Of a stretch of DNA of 64,000 nt, positions 33,653 through 41,600 are shown piece after piece. Within the stretch, counting starts at the first letter, position 1, and the number at the start of each line of letters is the position of its first letter. The notes under the pieces were generated by a model, which worked only from the letters and a program-made list of their open reading frames with translations, was not told the origin of the DNA and did not search any database. The translations under genes were made by a program, and so were the position numbers. Source of the DNA: Streptomyces melanogenes (GTDB lineage: Bacteria; Actinomycetota; Actinomycetes; Streptomycetales; Streptomycetaceae); NCBI RefSeq assembly GCF_014649795.1, contig NZ_BMTS01000011.1:263314-327313 (forward strand), written 5' to 3'.

Positions 33653-33675
33653 ACGCTAACCCCTGCCACTGACAA
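33653..33675 (-). promoter_or_regulatory. RecA-NDp/PafBC-type promoter of recA
   Basis: On the minus strand TTGTCAGTGGC, six bases (AGGGGT), then TAGCGT agree almost perfectly with the mycobacterial RecA-NDp consensus TTGTCAGTGGC-N6-TAGGGT that PafBC recognises. Transcription would start near 33646, leaving a leader of about 37 nt. Confidence 0.85.
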
Positions 33676-33756
33676 TGGGCCCCGGAGTCCCTCCCGCCTG
33701 TGGATAACCCCACCGGAAACCCGGCGGAACCCAAGTGAACAAAGGGCCCTGCTTCC

Positions 33757-33786
33757 ATCTGAATGGATGTTCGATTTTGGTGTCAA
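33757..33786 (-). promoter_or_regulatory. distal recA promoter overlapped by a LexA-like box
   Basis: TTGACA (33781-33786) and TCAGAT (33757-33762) are separated by 18 bp on the minus strand. Between them lies TCGAACATCCATTC (33761-33774), which matches GAAC-N4-GTTC with one change (GTTC to ATTC) and so fits an actinobacterial SOS box. LexA bound here would cover the promoter. Confidence 0.7.
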
Positions 33787-33838
33787 GCGCACCACGCGGC
33801 ACGGGCGAGGGTGCGGCCGGGCGGCTCCGGCCGTCGCC

Positions 33839-35287
33839 TCAGACGCCGTCGCCGCCCGTCGGAGCGACCGGTTCCGCCGCCCGGTCCCGGCTCAGCGCCC
33901 GGCGTATGCGCACCAGGGCGGAGTCTCCGACCCGCTCGCGTCTGCCGTGCACGCGCGGGTCGTCCGTCACGTCGTAGCGCTTCACGTAGGCGCCCAGGAA
34001 CGCCTGGAGCGTCGCCACCGCGGGGATCGCGATCAGCGCGCCGACCGCGCCCATCAGCGCGGTGCCGGCGATGACCGAGCCGAAGGCGACCGCCGGGTGG
34101 ATGTCGACCGTCTTGGCGGTGAGCTTGGGCTGCAGCATGTAGTTCTCGAACTGCTGGTAGATCACCACGAACCCGAGCACCCACACCGCGTACCAGGGGT
34201 CGACGGTGAAGGCGATCAGCATCGGCAGCGCGCCCGCCAGATACGTGCCGATGGTGGGGATGAACTGGGAGACCAGGCCCACCCAGACGGCGAGCACCGG
34301 GGCGTAGGGCACGCCCAGGATCTGCAGCAGGATGTAGTGCGCGACGCCGGAGATGAGCGCCATCAGGCCGCGCGAGTAGAGGTAGCCGCCGGTCTTGTCG
34401 ACCGCGATCTCCCAGGCGCGCAGCACCTCGGCCTGGCGGGCGGGCGGCAGCATGGAGCAGACCGTGCGCCGCAGCCGGGGCCCGTCGGCCGCGAAGTAGA
34501 ACGAGAACAGGAAGATCGTCAGTACGCGGAAGAGACCGCCCAGGACGGTGGCGGAGACGTCGAGCACACCGCTCGCGCTGTTCTGCACGTACTTCTGGAG
34601 CCAGTCCGAGTGGAGCAGGCTGTCCTGGACCTCGACGCGGGAGAGGTCGGTGTGGAACGACTGGTTGATCCAGCTGATCACCGAGTCGAGGTACTTGGGG
34701 AAGTGCTCGACCATGTCGACGATCTGGCCCGCCAGCATCGAGCCAAGCAGCACGATGAACCCGGCCGAGGCGATGATCACCGCGAAGAAGACGATGAAGG
34801 TGGCCAGGCCCCGGCGCATACCGCGGGCGGACATCCGGCTGACGGCGGGCTCCACCGCGAGGGCGAGGAAGAACGAGATCAGGATGTTGATCAGCAGCCC
34901 GATGAGCTGGTGGAAGGCCCAGCTGCCGAGCTGGAAGCAGGCGTAGAGGGCGAGCGCGAGCACCATGGCGCGCGGCAGCCACCGGGGCATGCGTACGGCG
35001 CCGCCGGTCCCGGGCACGGGCGGCGGCCCGGCGGTTCCGGCGCCCGCTGCCGCCCCGGGCGCGGCCGGGGTCTCGCCCACGGCCGCGTGCGGAACCACGC
35101 GCGCGTGGTCGCTGTCCGTCGTGGACGGGCGGCTCTCGGGCAGGCGCCCGTCGCCCTCGGCACGCGGCTCGCCCTGGGAGCGGCCTTCGGCCTCGGGTCT
35201 GCGGTCGTCTCCGGCCGGGCGGTCGGCCCGGCGGTCTGTCTGGGTGTCGCTCTCGTCAGTCGGTGCCACGCAGCAAGTCTCGCCCAT
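33839..35287 (-). CDS. AI-2E family transporter (DUF20 membrane protein)
   Basis: This 482-residue membrane protein belongs to the AI-2E/PerM family. After a disordered N-terminal region of about 95 residues, rich in Asp, Arg and Pro, come about eight hydrophobic segments, including AMVLALALYACFQLGSWAFH, FIVFFAVIIASAGFIVLLGS, VLTIFLFSFYFAADGP and the late FIPTIGTYLAGALPMLIAF. Members export small molecules or sodium, but the substrate here cannot be read. ATG 35287 is used; a GTG at 35269 would be as good. It lies downstream of the DUF3046 gene on the same strand. Confidence 0.88.
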   Translation of the reverse strand: MGETCCVAPTDESDTQTDRRADRPAGDDRRPEAEGRSQGEPRAEGDGRLPESRPSTTDSDHARVVPHAAVGETPAAPGAAAGAGTAGPPPVPGTGGAVRMPRWLPRAMVLALALYACFQLGSWAFHQLIGLLINILISFFLALAVEPAVSRMSARGMRRGLATFIVFFAVIIASAGFIVLLGSMLAGQIVDMVEHFPKYLDSVISWINQSFHTDLSRVEVQDSLLHSDWLQKYVQNSASGVLDVSATVLGGLFRVLTIFLFSFYFAADGPRLRRTVCSMLPPARQAEVLRAWEIAVDKTGGYLYSRGLMALISGVAHYILLQILGVPYAPVLAVWVGLVSQFIPTIGTYLAGALPMLIAFTVDPWYAVWVLGFVVIYQQFENYMLQPKLTAKTVDIHPAVAFGSVIAGTALMGAVGALIAIPAVATLQAFLGAYVKRYDVTDDPRVHGRRERVGDSALVRIRRALSRDRAAEPVAPTGGDGV

Positions 35288-35321
35288 GCCTCGGACAGCG
35301 CGGGCCCTCAGCCCCGGATCG

Positions 35322-35516
35322 TCACCGCTTGTGCGCGGGCACGTCCATGGCGGTGCACACGGCGCGCCAGACGTCCTTGGTCTCCCAGCCCGCGTCGAGC
35401 GCCTCGTGGACGGTACGTCCGCCCAGCTCGGCCATCACGTGGTCGCGCGCGAAGGAGTCCGCGTACCCGGCGCCGAAGTGGTCGGCCATCCGCTCCCAGA
35501 AAATCGTCAACCGCAT
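35322..35516 (-). CDS. DUF3046 small protein
   Basis: This 64-residue protein matches the DUF3046 pattern: RLTIFWERMADHFG, then DHVMAELGGRTVHEAL, then GWETKDVWRAVC. The ATG at 35516 is the conserved family start. These proteins commonly sit near recA-recX in actinobacteria, as here. Function is unknown. The gene is 34 nt upstream of the AI-2E family gene and could be co-transcribed with it. Confidence 0.9.
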   Translation of the reverse strand: MRLTIFWERMADHFGAGYADSFARDHVMAELGGRTVHEALDAGWETKDVWRAVCTAMDVPAHKR

Positions 35517-35595
35517 GACTCCAGTATCCAGCCCCTGAGAGTGCAGCCGGGGCCGTGGGGCTTGTCTGCGGCGCCCGGCGCCCTACGGTCGGACC

Positions 35596-36537
35596 ATGGC
35601 CGGATCCGGAACATCACCCGAGACTGTCCGCACGTCCCGCACGCCGCTCGCCCGAGCCGAGCACTTCGTCTGGCTGACGGCCCGCGTGCTGGAGCAGCGG
35701 CGGTTCGCGCACCACTTCCTCGGCGGCGGCGCCGACCCAGTGGAGACCGCACTCGCCGCCTACCAGAACGACGACGGGGGCTACGGGCACGCGCTGGAGC
35801 CCGATCTGCGCGGCCCCGTCAGCCAGCCCCTGCACACCGCGCACGCGCTGCGCGTCTTGGACTCCGTCGGCCGTGTGGGCGGTCGGCGGACGGAGCGGAT
35901 CTGCGGCTATCTGACGGCTGTCTCGACGCGGGACGGGGCCCTGCCCGCACTGCACCCGTCGGCGCGCGGCTATCCCGTGGCGCCGTTCGTGCAGATCGTC
36001 GACGACCCGCCCAGCGAACTGCTGGCGACGGGGCCGGTGGTCGGGCTGCTCCACCGCAACCAGGTGTGGCACGCCTGGCTCTTCCGGGCGACGGACTTCT
36101 GCTGGGCGGCGGTCGACGCGCTGGAGAAGTCGCATCCGTACGAGATCGAGGCGGCGGTCGCCTTCCTGGACGGGGTGCCGGACCGCGCGCGGGCCGAGGC
36201 GGCGGCGGACCGGCTCGGGCGGCTGGTGCGCGAGCAGCGCCTCGCGGTGCTCGATCCGGACCGGCTGGAGGACTTCCCGGTCGCCCCTGGCTACGCCCCG
36301 TCCGAGCACCACTTCCCGCACGACTACGCGCGCGGGCCGGAGTCGCTGGCCCGTCGCTGGTTCACGGACGAGGAGATGGCGCGTTCGCTGGACCACCTCG
36401 CGGCCGAGCAGCGGGAGGACGGCGGCTGGCCCATCCACTGGCGCGAGTGGGCGCCGGGCAGCGCTCTGGAGTGGCGGCCGATCGTGACAATCGAGGCGCT
36501 GCGGACCCTGCGGGCGTACGGCCGCGCGCTCGACTGA
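35596..36537 (+). CDS. prenyltransferase/squalene-cyclase fold protein
   Basis: This 313-residue soluble protein has repeated helical units of the alpha/alpha toroid fold: AYQNDDGGYGHALEPDL near the N-terminus and AEQREDGGWPIHWREW near the C-terminus, like the QW motifs of terpene cyclases. The DXDD motif of class II cyclases is not visible and the protein is about half the usual length, so it is probably not a true cyclase. It begins at ATG 35596, divergent from DUF3046. A terminator follows. I cannot assign a substrate. Confidence 0.75.
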   Translation: MAGSGTSPETVRTSRTPLARAEHFVWLTARVLEQRRFAHHFLGGGADPVETALAAYQNDDGGYGHALEPDLRGPVSQPLHTAHALRVLDSVGRVGGRRTERICGYLTAVSTRDGALPALHPSARGYPVAPFVQIVDDPPSELLATGPVVGLLHRNQVWHAWLFRATDFCWAAVDALEKSHPYEIEAAVAFLDGVPDRARAEAAADRLGRLVREQRLAVLDPDRLEDFPVAPGYAPSEHHFPHDYARGPESLARRWFTDEEMARSLDHLAAEQREDGGWPIHWREWAPGSALEWRPIVTIEALRTLRAYGRALD

Positions 36538-36565
36538 CGCCCGACGTGCCGACGGCGGAGCGCCT

Positions 36566-36600
36566 GGCAGCCCGTACGGATGCCCTCCGTACGGGCTGCC
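36566..36600. terminator. bidirectional hairpin terminator
   Basis: GGCAGCCCGTACGGA and TCCGTACGGGCTGCC form a perfect 15-bp stem with a TGCCC loop between two convergent genes, 29 nt from one stop and 10 nt from the other. Confidence 0.9.
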
Positions 36601-36609
36601 GGGCGGCTC

Positions 36610-36918
36610 TCAGCCGCCCATGGCCCGTACTGCCGCCGTCACCAGTACGGCGGCGGCGACGATCACCAGGAAGGGGGCGCGCAGCATCAGGGCGACGGCT
36701 GCCGCCGCGAGGCCCGCGCCTCGGGCGTCGAGCACCAGGTGCTGGCCGCTGCTAAAGGTCTGCTGGGCGGTGAGGGCGGCCAGCAGTGCGACGGGCAGCA
36801 GCGCGGCGAGCCGTCGCACCAGTGGCCGCTCCAGGGCCCCGGCGGGGACCAGGAGGCCGAGGAGCTTGACCAGGTAGCAGCCGAGGGCGGTGGCGGCGAT
36901 GGCGATCCAGACGTTCAA
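36610..36918 (-). CDS. azlD: branched-chain amino acid exporter small subunit, AzlD-like
   Basis: AzlD is the small membrane partner of AzlC in branched-chain amino acid export. The 102-residue protein has three or four hydrophobic segments (AATALGCYLVKLLGLLVP, LAALLPVALLAALTA, FLVIVAAAVLVTAAV). The start is a TTG at 36918 that overlaps the azlC stop (TTGA), with GGAGCGGGG upstream. The longer frame to 37359 is an antisense-type shadow and is rejected. It is coupled to azlC. Confidence 0.88.
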   Translation of the reverse strand: MNVWIAIAATALGCYLVKLLGLLVPAGALERPLVRRLAALLPVALLAALTAQQTFSSGQHLVLDARGAGLAAAAVALMLRAPFLVIVAAAVLVTAAVRAMGG

Positions 36919-37769
36919 CGCCCCGCTCCCTTCGCGGAGTTCCCGTCGGCCGGTACGGACTCCGCCCGGCCCTTCATGGTGTTCTCGCGGCCCTTGGCGG
37001 CGTCCGCGCGTCCCTTGAGGAACAGCACGAGGGGTGCGGCGAGCGCGGCCATCAGGACGGGCGCTCCGGCCGGCAGCACCGGCAGGAAGCCCAGGGCCAG
37101 CAGGACCGCGACCCCGGCGGTGATCCGTTCCGTGGCGGTGGTGAGCATCGGCGCGAGCAGCGCCAGGAAGACGGCGGGGCTCGCCGCGTCCAGCCCCCAC
37201 GCGTCGGTGTCGCCGATGGCCTCCGCGCCGGCGGCTCCGGCCAGGGTCGTCAGGTTCCACAGCACGTAGAGCGTGAGTCCGGTGACGGTGAAGCCGATCC
37301 GCGCGGCCCGTCGGGTGGGCTGGGCGAGGGTCACGGCGGTCGTCTCGTCGATCACCCACTGGGCGGCGAACGGCCGCACCGCGCGCGGGAGTGCGAGCAG
37401 CTGCGACAGGCGTAGCCCGTAGAAGGCGTTGCGTACGCCCAGGAAGAAGGCTCCGGCCGCCGCCGTGAACGGGTTGCCGCCCGCCGCGAGCGCGCCCACC
37501 AGGGCGAACTGCGAGGCGCCGGTGAACACGAGGAGGCTGAGCGCGCAGGTCTGGAGGAGCGTGAGCCCCGATCCCGCCGAGGTGACTCCGAAGGCGAAGC
37601 CGGAGAGCCCGACGGCCACGCCGACGCCGAGGGCGTCCCTGACGACGGCGGAGTCCGGCTTGCGATCGTCCAGGAGGGCCGGGGTCGGCTCAGCGCCGCT
37701 TACGGGGGAGCTTGCCGCGGCTCCGCCCTCGGGGCGTATTTCTGGGAGTGCTGACTGTTCTGCTGCCAC
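36915..37769 (-). CDS. azlC: branched-chain amino acid exporter large subunit, AzlC-like
   Basis: AzlC is the main membrane subunit of an exporter for branched-chain amino acids and analogues. The 284-residue protein has an N-terminal extension of about 45 residues, then the family core GLSGFAFGVTSAGSGLTLLQ, LLVFTGASQFALVGALAAGG, FFLGVRNAFYGLRLSQLL and WVIDETTAVTLA. A charged C-terminal tail follows. The GTG at 37769 lies 10 nt after the araC-type gene stop. It forms an operon with that regulator and azlD. Confidence 0.92.
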   Translation of the reverse strand: MAAEQSALPEIRPEGGAAASSPVSGAEPTPALLDDRKPDSAVVRDALGVGVAVGLSGFAFGVTSAGSGLTLLQTCALSLLVFTGASQFALVGALAAGGNPFTAAAGAFFLGVRNAFYGLRLSQLLALPRAVRPFAAQWVIDETTAVTLAQPTRRAARIGFTVTGLTLYVLWNLTTLAGAAGAEAIGDTDAWGLDAASPAVFLALLAPMLTTATERITAGVAVLLALGFLPVLPAGAPVLMAALAAPLVLFLKGRADAAKGRENTMKGRAESVPADGNSAKGAGR

Positions 37770-37779
37770 GTCCGGGACG

Positions 37780-38634
37780 TTACGTGGGCGGGGCTCCCGC
37801 GTTCTTGTACGTTCTTGCGCGCTCCCTGCGGTACACGCCGGGTGTCACTCCCACAATGCGGGTGAAGTGGCGGTTGAGGTGCGGCTGGTCGGTGAAGCCG
37901 ACGGCCACGGCGGCCTCCGCGGGCGCGGTCCCGGCCTCCAGGAGCAGTCGGGCCCGGCGGACGCGCTCGCCGGTGAGCCAGGTGTGCGGGGGCAGCCCGT
38001 ACGCGCCCTTGAAGGCCCGCAACAGTGCGAACGGGCTGGTCCCGAGGTCGTGGGCGAGCCGTTCCAGGGACGGCGGGTCCACCAGCCGCTCCTCCAGGAG
38101 GGCACGTGCGGCGGCCGCCGTGCGGGCGCCCGCCGAGCCGGTGGTGCGCGCGGGCAGGGACTGTCCGTGGCGGCGCAGCAGCCGGGCGACGGCGACGCGG
38201 AACACGGTGTCGGCGGCGAGCGCGTTGCCCTGCTCGGCGGCCCGGTGCACCTCCTGGATCAGCAGGGAGGTGTCCGGGTCCTCGACGATGGTCTCGGCGA
38301 ACCCTGCGGTGCCGCGCAGGGTGGTGACCTCGGTGGCGATGTCGGCGATCAGCTGCGAGGAGGGGTAGAGCGTGGCGTACGTCCAGCCCTCGGGGACTCC
38401 GGCGTGGGCGGCGTGCGGCACCTCGGGGTTGATCATGACGACGGTGCCGGGCCGCGCCCGTAGCGTCTCGCCCTGCAGGACCACGTCCTCGATCCCGCCG
38501 CGTACCGCGCCGAAGACGAAGCCCTCGTGGCTGTGCCGGGAGAAGGAGTGGCTGACGTAGCGGGCGTGGAGCAGTTCGAGGCCCGGCAGCCCCGGGTACC
38601 GCCAGTGCCGTGCCCACTCCTCGGCCGCGTTCAT
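37780..38634 (-). CDS. AraC family transcriptional regulator
   Basis: This 284-residue regulator has an N-terminal cupin sensing domain (HSHEGFVFGAVRGG, MINPEVPHAA) and a C-terminal AraC double helix-turn-helix (PPSLERLAHDLGTSPFALLRAFK, AVAVGFTDQPHLNRHFTRIVGVTPG). The ATG at 38634 fits the cupin start. It directly precedes azlC and azlD, so it probably controls their expression in response to an amino acid or an inhibitor. It is divergent from lhr, with 56 nt between the start codons. Confidence 0.92.
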   Translation of the reverse strand: MNAAEEWARHWRYPGLPGLELLHARYVSHSFSRHSHEGFVFGAVRGGIEDVVLQGETLRARPGTVVMINPEVPHAAHAGVPEGWTYATLYPSSQLIADIATEVTTLRGTAGFAETIVEDPDTSLLIQEVHRAAEQGNALAADTVFRVAVARLLRRHGQSLPARTTGSAGARTAAAARALLEERLVDPPSLERLAHDLGTSPFALLRAFKGAYGLPPHTWLTGERVRRARLLLEAGTAPAEAAVAVGFTDQPHLNRHFTRIVGVTPGVYRRERARTYKNAGAPPT

Positions 38635-38660
38635 ATCCGCATTCTCGCAGCTCCGGGCCA

Positions 38661-38683
38661 TTGTCAGTGGGTGGGTGCACGAT
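38661..38683 (+). promoter_or_regulatory. RecA-NDp/PafBC-type promoter of lhr
   Basis: TTGTCAGTGGG, six bases (TGGGTG), then CACGAT match the RecA-NDp pattern, with C for T at the first -10 base. The ATG of lhr is 8 nt after the -10, the same distance as at dapF, so a leaderless start is predicted. Confidence 0.65.
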
Positions 38684-38690
38684 GGGGACC

Positions 38691-41600
38691 ATGGCAAGGA
38701 CAGCGCTGGACTCCTTCTCTCCCGCGACCAGGGGCTGGTTCACGGGGGCCTTCACCGCGCCCACCGCCGCGCAGGAGGGCGCCTGGCGGGCGATCTCCGA
38801 GGGTTCGGACGTCCTGGTGGTCGCGCCGACCGGCTCCGGCAAGACCCTCGCCGCGTTCCTGGCCGCTCTGGACGGGCTGGCCGCCGCCCCGCCGCCCGCC
38901 GAGGCGAAGAAGCGCTGCCGGGTGCTGTACGTGTCGCCGCTGAAGGCGCTGGCGGTCGACGTCGAGCGCAATCTGCGCTCCCCGCTCACCGGCATCCGCC
39001 AGGAGTCGGTGCGTCTGGGGCTGCCGGAGCCGGAGGTGCGGGTCGGGATCCGGTCCGGCGACACCCCACCCGCCGAGCGGCGTGCCATGTCGACCCGGCC
39101 GCCGGACATTCTGATCACCACGCCCGAGTCGCTGTTCCTGATGCTCACGTCGTCCGCGCGCGAGGCGCTGGCGGGTGTCGAGACGGTCATCCTGGACGAG
39201 GTGCACGCGGTGGCGGGCACCAAGCGCGGTGCCCATCTCGCCCTGTCCCTGGAGCGGTTGGACGAGCTGCTGGCCAGGCCCGCCCGCCGGATCGGCCTGT
39301 CGGCGACGGTGCGTCCGGTGGACGAAGTGGCGCGCTTCCTGTCGCCGCAGCGCAAGGTGGAGATCGTCCAGCCGCGCTCCACCAAGGAGTTCGACCTGTC
39401 GGTGGTCGTTCCGGTGGAGGATCTGGGAGAGCTAGGGGGCTCGCCGGCGGCCGACGCGTCCGAGGGCGCGGAGAAGCCGTCGATCTGGCCGCACGTCGAG
39501 GAGCGCATCGTCGACCTGGTCCAGGCGCACCGCTCGACGATCGTCTTCGCCAACTCCCGTCGGCTCGCCGAGCGGCTGTGCAACCGGCTCAACGAGATCG
39601 CGTACGAGCGTGCCGCGGCGGCCGCGCTGGAGGCGGGCGAGAGCGCCGTGCCCCTGGCGGAGGCCCACTCCCCGGCCGAGGTCATGGCCCAGTCGGGGGC
39701 GGCCAAGGGCGCGCCGCCCGTCCTCGCGCGCGCCCATCACGGCTCGGTCTCCAAGGAGCAGCGCGCCCTGGTCGAGGAGGACTTGAAGGCGGGCCGCCTG
39801 CCCGCCGTCGTCGCCACCTCCAGTCTTGAACTGGGCATCGACATGGGCGCGGTGGACCTGGTGGTGCAGGTCGAGTCGCCGCCCTCGGTCGCCTCGGGCC
39901 TGCAGCGGGTGGGTCGCGCCGGTCACCAGGTGGGCGCGGTCTCCACGGGTGTGGTCTTCCCGAAGTACCGGGGCGATCTGGTCCAGTCGGCGGTGGTCAC
40001 CGAGCGGATGCGCTCGGGAGCCATCGAGTCGCTGCGGATCCCGTCCAATCCGCTGGACGTGCTGGCGCAGCAGCTGGTCGCCATGACGGCGCTGGACAGC
40101 TGGCAGGCGGACGACCTGCTGGCGCTGATGCGCCGGGCGGCGCCGTTCGCGGCGCTGCCGGAGTCGGCGTTCACGGCCGTCCTGGACATGCTGGCGGGCC
40201 GCTATCCGTCGGACGCCTTCGCGGAGCTGCGTCCGCGCGTGGTGTGGGACCGCGTGGCCGGTACGGTGACGGGCCGCCCCGGCGCCCAGCGCCTCGCGGT
40301 GACGTCCGGCGGCACCATCCCGGACCGCGGCCTGTTCGGCGTCTTCCTGGCGGGCTCCGACCCCAAGAAGGGCGGCGGGCGGGTCGGCGAGCTCGACGAG
40401 GAGATGGTCTACGAGTCGCGCGTCGGCGATGTGTTCACGCTGGGCACCACGTCCTGGCGCATCGAGGACATCACCCGCGACCGCGTGCTGGTCTCCCCCG
40501 CCCCCGGCGTCCCGGGACGGCTGCCCTTCTGGAAGGGCGACCAGCTGGGCCGCCCGCTCGAACTGGGCCGCGCCCTCGGGGCGTTCCTGCGCGAGGTCGG
40601 CTCGCTCAGCCCGGAGGACGCGCGGCTGCGGCTGCTGAGCGCGGGCCTGGACGCCTGGGCGGCCGACAACGTCGTGGCCTACCTCGACGAGCAGCGCCGC
40701 GCGTGCGGCCATGTACCCGACGACCGCACCATCCTCGTCGAGCGGTTCCGCGACGAGCTGGGCGACTGGCGGGTCGTCATCCACTCCCCCTTCGGGGCCC
40801 AGGTGCACGCGCCGTGGGCGCTGGCGCTCGGCGCCCGCCTGGCCGAGCGGTACGGGATGGACGCCCAGGTCATGCACGCCGACGACGGCATCGTGCTGCG
40901 GCTGCCGGACGCCGACCTGATGGGCCTCGACCTCCTCGACCAGGACCCGGCGCACCTGGACTCGACGTACGACAGCGAGCAGGCCCCGGTCGGCGCGGCG
41001 GACGCGGTCTTCGACAAGGGCGAGATCGAGCAGATCGTCACCGACCAGGTGGGCGGCTCGGCGCTGTTCGCCGCCCGCTTCCGGGAGTGCGCCGCGCGCG
41101 CGTTGCTGCTGCCCCGGCGCAACCCCGGCAAGCGCACCCCGCTGTGGCAGCAGCGCCAGCGTGCGGCCCAACTGCTCCAGGTGGCGAGCGAGTTCGGCTC
41201 GTTCCCGATCGTCCTGGAGGCCGTCCGCGAGTGCCTCCAGGACGTCTTCGACGTACCGGGGCTGACCGAGCTGATGGGTGACCTGGAGGCGCGCCGGGTC
41301 CGGCTGGTCGAGGTGACCACGCCCGAGCCGTCGCCCTTCGCCCGCTCGCTGCTGTTCGGCTATGTCGCCCAGTTCCTCTACGAGGGCGACTCGCCGCTGG
41401 CCGAGCGGCGGGCCGCGGCCCTCTCGCTCGACTCCCGCCTCCTGGCCGAGCTGCTGGGCCAGGCCGAACTGCGCGAGCTCCTGGACGCGGACGTCCTGAC
41501 CGAGCTGGAGCAGGAGCTCCAGTGGCTCACCGAGGACCGCCGGATCAAGGACGTGGAGGGCGTCGCCGATCTGCTGCGGGTGCTGGGGCCGCTGACCGGC

